Virus record (IMG/VR): IMGVR_UViG_3300042557_001298
Coordinates: 1-23,592 of that record
Reading direction: 5' to 3' (one strand)
DNA: 23,592 nt
From: a virus
Shown here: positions 16,897 to 22,819 of the stretch, in pieces
How the letters are laid out: each line of letters opens with the position of its first letter
Numbering within the stretch: the first letter of the stretch is position 1
Position numbers and translations under genes: made by a program
The notes under the pieces: generated by a model
Told to the model about the DNA's origin: nothing
The model's database searches: none
Seen by the model: only the letters and a program-made list of their open reading frames with translations

Positions 16897-17768
16897 TATT
16901 TTTCCCAGTCAGGCCAAAGGTCTTTCTTCAGTGCTGGGACCAGATTGTACAGCTCTTTTCTCTTTTCGGGAATCTGCTGCGGGTGGCTCTCCCACTTATC
17001 GCACAGTTCCTTGAATTCGCAGTTTGCATGCGCAAACGCCGTTGGGTTCGGATAGATCGCGCCCTTCTCGATTGCGTCAAGGAACGCGCGAGCCCCGATG
17101 TACATCTTGTCAATATCTTCCTGCGTGCGGGTAGTAGTTCTTCGATCAACATTCACGCCCTTAGCCGAGTTGCTAATGATATTGAATGTCACCGATGGGT
17201 CGTGGTCATAGTTTTGGCGAACAGCATTCACATAGGCGGTTGCCTGAATGTCTCCGCGCTCTCGATCCTTCTCCCACCTTCTCTGTGCGGTCTTGTGCTC
17301 GACCACGCGGAGATCTGTGGTGAGCATGTCGAGATTTGTCTTCAACTTCATCGGAAGCTTCCCAAGTTTCGAGTGGGAAATCTCCGACATCATTGAGTGC
17401 TCAACATACTTTGCAGTCCAGTCGTCGCCCTCAAGAACAGCAGCCCGAAGCATCTCTTCGCCATTAAAGCCCTCGCTCAGGATATCGCGCTCTTTTTCTG
17501 CGCCCCAGTCCACCTGCGCCGACTCTATTGACCAAACTTTTCGATAGTGATCGAACACCGGCGTAAGGTCGCCATTTCGCTTGCCGCCCGTAATGGGCTC
17601 GTACCATCGCTGAAGTCCGGCGTGGACCGAGGTGCCCAGGGCGAAGTACGCCGTCGTCCTGTTGGTCCACATACCGAGCCGATACTTGTACCACCAGCGG
17701 AGTGGGCACGAAAGGAATTCGCGCAACTCACTTACACTGATGTGCTGCGGGTTTCTCTCCTCAATCAT
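16896..17768 (-). CDS. RecB/Cas4-family PD-(D/E)xK exonuclease
   Basis: The protein (290 aa) starts with SELREFLSCPLRWWYKYRLG, the usual N terminus of Cas4/AddB-type nucleases, followed by GTSVHAG with the metal-binding H49. The core has LDMLTTDLRVVEHKT with D147, E157 and K159, and QATAYVNAV (Q175, Y179), the complete motif set of PDDEXK_1 enzymes. Cysteines C21, C250 and C256 recall the iron-sulfur cluster of Cas4/AddB, but a fourth cysteine in place was not found, so the cluster is uncertain. It probably resects DNA ends and feeds single strands to the neighbouring annealing-like protein. The ATG at 17768 overlaps the upstream gene by 4 nt. Confidence 0.87.
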   Translation of the reverse strand: MIEERNPQHISVSELREFLSCPLRWWYKYRLGMWTNRTTAYFALGTSVHAGLQRWYEPITGGKRNGDLTPVFDHYRKVWSIESAQVDWGAEKERDILSEGFNGEEMLRAAVLEGDDWTAKYVEHSMMSEISHSKLGKLPMKLKTNLDMLTTDLRVVEHKTAQRRWEKDRERGDIQATAYVNAVRQNYDHDPSVTFNIISNSAKGVNVDRRTTTRTQEDIDKMYIGARAFLDAIEKGAIYPNPTAFAHANCEFKELCDKWESHPQQIPEKRKELYNLVPALKKDLWPDWEK

Positions 17769-18364
17769 CCGACGAGCTCAGCTCGGCGAGCGCGGAATCT
17801 CTTGATCAAGAACTCACGGGAAAGTTCGTCAATATCAACACCGTCGGCGTTCGACTCGTTGATCGACTTTCCAATCTCAGTAAGTTCATCAATCGTCTTC
17901 GCCTTGGCGAATGCATCGACAAACTTCTGGATGTGTGGCGGGAGTGCGACGTCTTCGTCAAAAACCTCAGCGGCGGCCTTTGCTGCTGACTTTCCGCCCT
18001 TTGACTTGATCTCGTCGTCAGACGCGATTCTCTTTGACGGAAGGCCAGCCATTACCAACGCGCGACCAACTGCCGATGTCTCGCAATTCTCAATCTCTGA
18101 GCCGCGGGTGTACGGCGTTGCGCCAGGAATCTGCATTGCGCTGTGGCCAATTCCCGCTGGGCGATCATCTATGAAGCCAAGTGCATCGTCAGGTCCGTTG
18201 TCGCCCTTAACGCCGCGATATGCTCGCGCCTCTACGACTACACGCTTTTCGTTGTGCTCAACAATTCTGGTTTCAATGCGTGCGTTGGGGTACGCCTCGT
18301 ACCATGCGCGGATTCGCTCTGCGACATCCACGTAATCCTTAAGTGCGCTCTTATCGAATGCCAT
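17765..18364 (-). CDS. Probable single-strand annealing protein (Erf/Rad52-like)
   Basis: The ATG at 18364 follows AAGGAGG. The N-terminal half has a beta-hairpin-rich core (RIETRIVEHNEKRVVVEARAYRG) and the motif TRGSEIENCETSAVGRALVMAGLPS (86-109). The ETSAVGRAL part is typical of phage Erf/Rad52-superfamily annealing proteins found next to RecB-like nucleases. A Lys/Ala-rich linker (GGKSAAKAAAEV) leads to a small helical C-terminal domain (LPPHIQKFVDAFAKAKTIDELTEIGKSI). It would anneal complementary strands in phage recombination. Assignment is by motif and by the nuclease gene right after it. Other nucleic-acid binding roles are possible. Confidence 0.72.
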   Translation of the reverse strand: MAFDKSALKDYVDVAERIRAWYEAYPNARIETRIVEHNEKRVVVEARAYRGVKGDNGPDDALGFIDDRPAGIGHSAMQIPGATPYTRGSEIENCETSAVGRALVMAGLPSKRIASDDEIKSKGGKSAAKAAAEVFDEDVALPPHIQKFVDAFAKAKTIDELTEIGKSINESNADGVDIDELSREFLIKRFRARRAELVG

Positions 18365-18632
18365 TTGCTTCCTCCTTATTCAAATACTCATCGAGGTCCT
18401 CGAAGAGTCTTCCTTCTTCAATCCCAAGAAATTCAGAGATCTTCTTGCGCATCGGGCCACTGATAGGCGCCTGACCATACTGCACCTGATTTAGGTAGCC
18501 GTACGATACACCAAGATGCTTGGCGATGTATCGCCTCTTGATCCCAGTTTCTTCTAGGAGTTTCCACACCCGAGCAGTTTTCTTCCTCTGAATAATGCGC
18601 TGCTCCGCAAAATTCGGACCAGTTTGCTTCAT
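18351..18632 (-). CDS. Cro/C1-type helix-turn-helix regulator (93 aa)
   Basis: ATG at 18632 overlaps the upstream stop (TAATG). The sequence RVWKLLEETGIKRRYIAKHLGVSYGYLNQVQYGQAPISGPMRKKISEFLGI (about 21-71) is a clear XRE-type HTH with the recognition helix near VSYGYLNQVQYG. A short acidic tail follows. As a member of the operon driven from 19137-19108 it is the best candidate for binding the 9-6-9 inverted repeat in that promoter, giving autoregulation. That link is inference. It could also act elsewhere, for example on the arrays. Confidence 0.85.
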   Translation of the reverse strand: MKQTGPNFAEQRIIQRKKTARVWKLLEETGIKRRYIAKHLGVSYGYLNQVQYGQAPISGPMRKKISEFLGIEEGRLFEDLDEYLNKEEANGIR

Positions 18633-18874
18633 TACCCTTCCTTGCTTTCTAGCACTGGATTTGCAACCCAGTCCTCCATCGCTATCGAGATGCCCCTACG
18701 ATACGCCAAAATGTCATCGTATGCAACTAGCGTATCAAGGTCGTTGGATGCGGCGTTGGCCGCCTCAAACGCAATCATCTCCTTCGGCTTAATATGAGCG
18801 CTCTCGTCAAGAGATTGCTGGAGATACTCCCTGAACTTGCTCCGACCGAGCAGCATCAGTTCCATTTCCTGCAT
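18632..18874 (-). CDS. Small helical protein of unknown function (80 aa)
   Basis: I do not recognise this protein. ATG at 18874 follows GGGAAGGGAAGAAA. It is acidic and mainly helical: MQEMELMLLGRSKFREYLQQSLDESAHIK, then PKEMIAFEAANAASNDLDTLVAYDDILAYRRGISIAMEDWVANP. The upstream zinc-ribbon gene overlaps it by 68 nt, so either both frames are used or that gene is shorter than predicted. It lies directly before the HTH gene and could be a partner of it. Only position supports that. Confidence 0.72.
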   Translation of the reverse strand: MQEMELMLLGRSKFREYLQQSLDESAHIKPKEMIAFEAANAASNDLDTLVAYDDILAYRRGISIAMEDWVANPVLESKEG

Positions 18875-19085
18875 TTTCTTCCCTTCCCCTGCCGTGCACA
18901 GTGCACCTATCTAGGACACACTTTGAGGTGTTTGAGCCGGGGGCCTCAATGGCCTCCGCTAAACCCATCACCCTGCCGCCAGGATTACAGTGCGCGTTCG
19001 CACAAAAATACACCTTCAGCCGTAGCTGAAAGAGCGTCCCGCCACATGCGTAGCAAGACAATCCGAGGGCACCCTTATTGGACAT
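18807..19085 (-). CDS. Zinc-ribbon protein, first gene of the operon (92 aa)
   Basis: The ATG at 19085 follows AAAGGAGGGGCAT, and the promoter lies 15-50 nt upstream. CYACGG (C12/C15) and CANAHC (C28/C33) form a likely zinc ribbon within the first 40 residues. The tail (GSNTSKCVLDRCTVHGRGREENAGNG...) has two more cysteines and reads as low-complexity. The last 68 nt overlap the next gene, an unusually long overlap for this compact but tidy operon, so the C-terminal part may be a neutral extension. Function unknown. Confidence 0.7.
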   Translation of the reverse strand: MSNKGALGLSCYACGGTLFQLRLKVYFCANAHCNPGGRVMGLAEAIEAPGSNTSKCVLDRCTVHGRGREENAGNGTDAARSEQVQGVSPAIS

Positions 19086-19101
19086 ATGCCCCTCCTTTCA
19101 G

Positions 19102-19137
19102 GATATCATCTTACTTGATGATATCACCCTTGGTCAA
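19102..19137 (-). promoter_or_regulatory. Replication-operon promoter with operator
   Basis: On the minus strand, TTGACC (19137-19132) and TAAGAT (19113-19108) have an 18-bp spacer. A perfect inverted repeat GATATCATC-N6-GATGATATC (19102-19125) covers the -10 and the downstream half of the spacer, the usual place for repressor binding. This promoter can serve the whole 19085-10086 operon, as no other strong minus promoter was noticed within it. Confidence 0.8.
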
Positions 19138-19233
19138 GCCTACGTTGGGTAGGCACCCAATGTGATATTTGCGATTGCCTCTTTTCACAATAGGACCCAG
19201 GCCCCTGCCGATGATCCCCGCCGACTTCGCCAT
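19111..19233 (-). CDS. Possible small protein (40 aa)
   Basis: ATG at 19233 opens a frame of 40 codons, MAKSAGIIGRGLGPIVKRGNRKYHIGCLPNVGLTKGDIIK, ending in TAA inside the -10 box of the operon promoter. Composition (basic, Gly-rich) looks protein-like and the frame is intact. However, there is no ribosome site, and the start lies about 25 nt beyond the HNH stop codon. It is best seen as a candidate that could be coupled to the HNH gene. If it is not real, 19086-19258 is purely regulatory. Confidence 0.38.
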   Translation of the reverse strand: MAKSAGIIGRGLGPIVKRGNRKYHIGCLPNVGLTKGDIIK

Positions 19234-19258
19234 GCACTGGCGATTGTCGCATCTTGGT

Positions 19259-19573
19259 CTAGGAAAGCTCTCCACTTCGATCATATTCAAATCCCTCTAA
19301 GTATTCATACAGTGCCTCTCGCCACTTGCGAGAGGATTCTGTTTTCATTTTATGATGCCACCCGCACAGCGTCACCAGATTCCACATCTCCGAGGGGCCA
19401 CGCTTGCCAAAGCCAGAGTTAAAGACGTGGTCAAGCTCAAGGACGATCTGCCCGCCGGACCCGAACTGGCTGCCGCACTCATCGTGCATTCCGACTCGAG
19501 GACCAATGCAACCCCTGTCCCTCTGCAGGACATCTTTCCTCATCTTTGGCGTGACTGGATCTTTATGCCCCAT
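19259..19573 (-). CDS. HNH endonuclease (104 aa)
   Basis: The ATG at 19573 overlaps the upstream TAA (TAATG). LELDHVFNSGFGKRGPSEMWNLVTLCGWHHKMKT (45-78) carries the HNH residues: D48/H49, N65 and H73/H74. C22, C33 and C70 may help bind a structural zinc. It is a free-standing short HNH protein close to the portal gene, as seen in many phages, where it takes part in DNA packaging or acts as a homing-type nuclease. The terminase genes are not in the window, so the packaging link cannot be verified. Confidence 0.87.
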   Translation of the reverse strand: MGHKDPVTPKMRKDVLQRDRGCIGPRVGMHDECGSQFGSGGQIVLELDHVFNSGFGKRGPSEMWNLVTLCGWHHKMKTESSRKWREALYEYLEGFEYDRSGELS

Positions 19574-19713
19574 TAGACCTTCTTAGATCGCTTGGCTTTC
19601 TTCTTTGGACGATCCTGCTCTTGCGCAACCGGTCGCGGCTTTACCCCGTCCGCTTTCATGACTCGACAGGGGATACAGAAGCATGGCTGCTGGTGGTAAA
19701 ACTTATCTGCCAT
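19573..19713 (-). CDS. Small basic protein with Cys motif (46 aa)
   Basis: ATG at 19713 lies 7 nt downstream of the portal stop and TAA overlaps the HNH start by 1 nt. MADKFYHQQPCFCIPCRVMKADGVKP places three cysteines (C11, C13, C16) near two aromatic residues. The end is strongly basic (RPKKKAKRSKKV), which suggests nucleic-acid contact. Too small to classify. The coupled arrangement with the HNH gene supports that it is translated. Confidence 0.68.
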   Translation of the reverse strand: MADKFYHQQPCFCIPCRVMKADGVKPRPVAQEQDRPKKKAKRSKKV

Positions 19714-19719
19714 AGAAGC

Positions 19720-21873
19720 CTATCGCTTTCGCTCTTTGGCCTCAACTGACCTCATCACCTTATTCGACCAGGCCTTTCCCGGATCACCGCCCCAAAGAGC
19801 CCAGGCAATTCTCCCGGCAGATGGGAATCCCTTTTGGCCAGGGGCCCAACCTTCGCCCTTCTTGTCTACTTCGTGACGCGCAAGGTATGCGCGCATCTTT
19901 TTCACTCTTGCAATTGTCATCTTGTTTCCCGTGAGCATTCTTGCGGTTACTTGACCAGGTCCAATTCCGCCCCTGCCAAACTCTTTTCGCCAATCAAGCC
20001 CACGTCTCGCTTCTGCCCTTACTCCTGCAGGAACATTAAGGTTGATTGTGTCGGCCTTTTCAACTTCAATATCTCCAAGGTTTGGAATTGCTGCGCCAGC
20101 AGCCTTGTAGGAGGAGTCGGCTGATGGGTCGTAATAGGAAACGATTGCTGCGCCAGCCCGAATAATCTCGCTGACCTTCTGTCTCTTGAAGTAATCAATT
20201 GCACTTGTCGGGAAGCTGCTTTCATAAACCTCGGCGTCAAATCCCGCTTCGGCAAGCTGACTTCTAACAAAATCAACTTGTCCCTTTGTCGAGGTGATTG
20301 CAACCACCGAAGAACCGCCCTCAACAAATCCATCTATTGCGTCAATGATGTGTGAAGGGCACTCGTCACTGAGCAACGCCTCTGCGTCAACGAGAACAAC
20401 GCTCTTCTTAGACGGTTGCTGATTTGGATTCATTTCAGGATTCGGCTTAGACTCAAGTTGGTCTTTGCCCTGATCTGGCTCTTGGCTCCCTGCCCCGTTG
20501 TTTCCGGCCCCGCCATCCGGGACGTCTCCACCAGGTGTTGGCTCCTGTTCTGGCGCGTCGGGATCGCCAACCTTACCCTTAAGGTAGAGCTCGTAATATC
20601 TCATTGGCATATACCCAAGCGGGCTTGGCATCCATACTTCATCGCCCATCAGCCCAACGCCTTCCTGTCCGCGCTCCTTGAGCGCGTCATTGAGTCGAAG
20701 CCATGGAAGTCCGGCAAGTGCTGCCTTGTAGTAGTCAGCAACTGTCTGCGCAGACTCGCGACCAACATCAGTGTAGACAAATCGCAAGCCCTTGTCATAA
20801 AGCCAAACAACTTCTCTAGTGATGTAGTCCGCAATAAGTTCGCAAAGCGGAGCAATGCCGTTGTCGGCAGTGAACGCCGCGCCGTACTCTGACGAACTCT
20901 TGTTCACGTCAAAGTTTAGCCCGATGTCTTGCGCCTGAACGCCGAAGACTGCGCAGATCTTGCGTGCAAGATAGATCTGCCACTCCATGAACTGCATGTC
21001 TCGGTTTGACTGCGCCATAGGAATCCACTTGACCCCCTTACCGCCACCGGTGATCGCGGTCTGGCTCTTGCCTGCGATTTCGCCTTCCCAATAGTTCTTG
21101 AAGGCATCAACCTGATCAGGGCGAACGCCTTCGCCAAGATCAATAATTCCCGGTGGGGTCGCCTGCTCAACAATGTTGTTGTTGTACTTAGCCGCCCGAA
21201 GGTCCGCCTCAATGGTCTCAGCAAGAACCTCTAGCGGTGAGAGGCCGAGCGGGGAATACGTCACTCGGTTTCCCACAATGACAATCATCTCTTCGTTCAG
21301 GTACTCGGCAATGATCTTTCCGGTCTCGTCGTATTCAAAGTATCGCGGCTTCTTTAGGTTTGTTCCGTCCCAGTCCGGGTCGAAAGCGATTCTTGCACCA
21401 TCTTTTGGCCAAAGGTTCTTAACCGGCCTTCCGCTTCTTCCCGCCCGCGCCCCGACAGTATGTTCTTTCTCAATGCAGCCCTGATCCAGGACAAGAATAT
21501 CCTCAACGATTGGCTCGATGAATGACCTCCACGAATCAAGACGCGTATTTGGATCTCGCAAAAGATCCTTAATCGTCTTTACGTTTGCTTCGTTGACTTC
21601 ACCGTTGCCATCAATGCTGACAATGTCCCACTTTGCGCGGCTGATCTGCTGCCTGCGAAGATTAATTGCAGATCTAATCCATGGGTTTGTTCGGGACCAC
21701 TTGCGAAGCTGATTAACTGAACGCTTCTGCACAGTACCCTTGCCAGCGCCTCGCGCGTAAGGCTGCGAGTCGTAATTTGGAATAAGGATTGCATCCTTTA
21801 TTGCTTGAACATCAGCTTCTGCTTGCGTGCTTTCAACTTGGCGCTTTACGCGCTCCCACGGCATCATTACCAC
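19720..21873 (-). CDS. Portal protein with C-terminal HAD-like and extra domain (717 aa)
   Basis: Residues 1 to about 430 form the portal: NPWIRSAINLRRQQISRAKWDIV (63-85), EDILVLDQGCIEKE (124-137), FMEWQIYLARKICAVFGVQAQDIGL (295-319) and SSSEYGAAFTADNGIAPL, as in phage portal families. A Pro/Gly/Asn-rich linker (435-488) follows. Then comes a HAD-like domain (490-598) with VVLVDAEAL, VVAITST, a Lys in FKRQK and VSYYDPSADSSYKAAGA, equivalent to HAD motifs I-IV, although motif I lacks the catalytic DxD. The last domain (613-705, VPAGVRAEARRGL...GEGWAPGQKGFPSAGRIAWALWGGDPGKAW) is a repeatedly seen phage module often attached to protease or portal proteins. GTG at 21873 with AAGGAG at 8 nt is the likely start. 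Standard portals are roughly 450-550 aa, so this one is large. Confidence 0.88.
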   Translation of the reverse strand: MVMMPWERVKRQVESTQAEADVQAIKDAILIPNYDSQPYARGAGKGTVQKRSVNQLRKWSRTNPWIRSAINLRRQQISRAKWDIVSIDGNGEVNEANVKTIKDLLRDPNTRLDSWRSFIEPIVEDILVLDQGCIEKEHTVGARAGRSGRPVKNLWPKDGARIAFDPDWDGTNLKKPRYFEYDETGKIIAEYLNEEMIVIVGNRVTYSPLGLSPLEVLAETIEADLRAAKYNNNIVEQATPPGIIDLGEGVRPDQVDAFKNYWEGEIAGKSQTAITGGGKGVKWIPMAQSNRDMQFMEWQIYLARKICAVFGVQAQDIGLNFDVNKSSSEYGAAFTADNGIAPLCELIADYITREVVWLYDKGLRFVYTDVGRESAQTVADYYKAALAGLPWLRLNDALKERGQEGVGLMGDEVWMPSPLGYMPMRYYELYLKGKVGDPDAPEQEPTPGGDVPDGGAGNNGAGSQEPDQGKDQLESKPNPEMNPNQQPSKKSVVLVDAEALLSDECPSHIIDAIDGFVEGGSSVVAITSTKGQVDFVRSQLAEAGFDAEVYESSFPTSAIDYFKRQKVSEIIRAGAAIVSYYDPSADSSYKAAGAAIPNLGDIEVEKADTINLNVPAGVRAEARRGLDWRKEFGRGGIGPGQVTARMLTGNKMTIARVKKMRAYLARHEVDKKGEGWAPGQKGFPSAGRIAWALWGGDPGKAWSNKVMRSVEAKERKR

Positions 21874-22106
21874 GAGTCTTGCTCCTTCGGCTTTCTTGTT
21901 CTCCAGGACCTTATCGCATTAGAAACAGCCATGCCATCAAGGTCCTTGTTGACAATCTGTCTAGCTTCTGTGTAATTAAAAGGTATAAGTCGCACTCCGT
22001 CAACTATACCAACTCCTTTAAATGAAGGAAGCCTTCCCCACCATTTTGGCACAACGAACTTGCCGTCTTCAAACTGCAGCTCGATGCTCTCGCTAATGTC
22101 AAGCAC
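21867..22106 (-). CDS. Small protein of unknown function before portal (79 aa)
   Basis: The start is GTG at 22106, overlapping the upstream TAG by 1 nt (TAGTG), and the stop lies within the start region of the portal gene (TGGTAATG). The sequence is a strand-rich first part (IELQFEDGKFVVPKWWGRLPSFKGVGIVDGVRLIPF) followed by a helix and a basic end (NAIRSWRTRKPKEQDSW). I do not recognise the family. Coupling on both sides suggests it is made in step with the portal protein, and a structural or assembly role is possible. Confidence 0.74.
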   Translation of the reverse strand: MLDISESIELQFEDGKFVVPKWWGRLPSFKGVGIVDGVRLIPFNYTEARQIVNKDLDGMAVSNAIRSWRTRKPKEQDSW

Positions 22107-22627
22107 TACTTTTCGCCTTCCTCGTCGCCTTCGGACTCAGTGTTTGAGCCAATCGCAACCATGGCCATCTCGAGCCCTGCATAATCTTCCATATCAAATG
22201 GGTTTTCCTTTCGGAAAGTTTCCCAGAAGCCATCGTACTCCTTGTCGTTAACATGTTCCAGCCTTGTGAGTTCTTCTTCGACATGGCGCTGGTATTTGAT
22301 CTGCTGGGGAACGCTTCGTTTAACCCTTGAAAGCACCTTGTGGCACTGCTTACAAACGGAGTATCTTTTTTGACCCTTTGCTCTGGGGACCATTGGCTCT
22401 GGAATAAGGTCTTGCTCCATATGGTCCTCACCGACCATTATTGTGCATAGGGCGCACCTCGGATGCGCCCGATGTATCTCCTCGTATCTTCTCATGACTG
22501 GCGCCAGGGTCTTCTGGATGCGCCGTATAGCCAGCACGATATCGAGAATACCGCCCTCAGCGTCGTTTAGCTCTAAGCACAACCGGCACTTGACTGCCGT
22601 ATCTTCACACATGCGGCAATTATACAT
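22106..22627 (-). CDS. Multi-CxxC zinc-binding protein, HNH-like (173 aa)
   Basis: ATG at 22627. CRMC and CRLC (C4/C7, C14/C17) open the protein, and HPRCALC and YSVCKQC (about 56 and 88) follow. The middle HPRCALC...EDHMEQDLIPEP...YSVCKQCH resembles the treble-clef layout of HNH-type nucleases (CxxC, DH, P, CxxCH), but a complete catalytic set cannot be proven. The C terminus is acidic (ENPFDMEDYAGLEMAMVAIGSNTESEGDEEGEK). No ribosome site is visible: TAGTAT ends 9 nt before the ATG, so the mRNA may be leaderless or nearly so, as in actinobacteria. It is the first gene of the portal operon. Confidence 0.74.
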   Translation of the reverse strand: MYNCRMCEDTAVKCRLCLELNDAEGGILDIVLAIRRIQKTLAPVMRRYEEIHRAHPRCALCTIMVGEDHMEQDLIPEPMVPRAKGQKRYSVCKQCHKVLSRVKRSVPQQIKYQRHVEEELTRLEHVNDKEYDGFWETFRKENPFDMEDYAGLEMAMVAIGSNTESEGDEEGEK

Positions 22628-22717
22628 AGACCGTAAATACTAGTCATTGACACGCTATGGTAGATTCATGTAGGAAGCAAAGGTCTTGCAATAATGAATA
22701 TAAGAGGGGATGATTCG
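22628..22717. promoter_or_regulatory. Divergent promoter region between portal operon and protease
   Basis: On the plus strand TTGACA (22647-22652) is followed at 18 bp by TAGGAA, a poor -10. On the minus strand TAGTAT lies just before the 22627 start. Only this stretch separates the two divergent groups. An ATG at 22694 is in frame with the short ORF that follows, but has no ribosome site. Confidence 0.45.
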
Positions 22718-22819
22718 ATGGTGCTTATACGGGACTATCTGCTGACACCGATGTCTAACAGGGGTTCCGATCGGCCTGTCGACGGCCATAAGAATTGGGG
22801 GTCTGATCTTGGACTTTAA
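22718..22819 (+). CDS. Short ORF ahead of prohead protease (33 aa)
   Basis: The ATG at 22718 follows GAGGGG at 8 nt. The frame (MVLIRDYLLTPMSNRGSDRPVDGHKNWGSDLGL) ends in TAA 8 nt after the start of the protease frame, overlapping its TTG start. It could be a coupling leader, a separate small protein, or the true N terminus of the protease joined by a +1 slip at CTT TAA A. The sequence does not match a family I know. Confidence 0.55.
   Translation: MVLIRDYLLTPMSNRGSDRPVDGHKNWGSDLGL

Noticed and set aside
16896-17768. True CRISPR Cas4
   Set aside because: No Cas1/Cas2 or repeats are present. The protein stands in a phage recombination operon and matches the wider RecB/PDDEXK_1 group.
18807-19137. 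Lysogeny switch or attachment site near the HTH gene
   Set aside because: There is one promoter with one operator, no divergent repressor gene, no integrase and no tRNA-derived sequence.
22160-22450. Frameshifted or broken gene in the 22106-22627 region
   Set aside because: The 173-aa frame is intact with coherent CxxC spacing. The overlapping 110-aa minus frame is a shadow.
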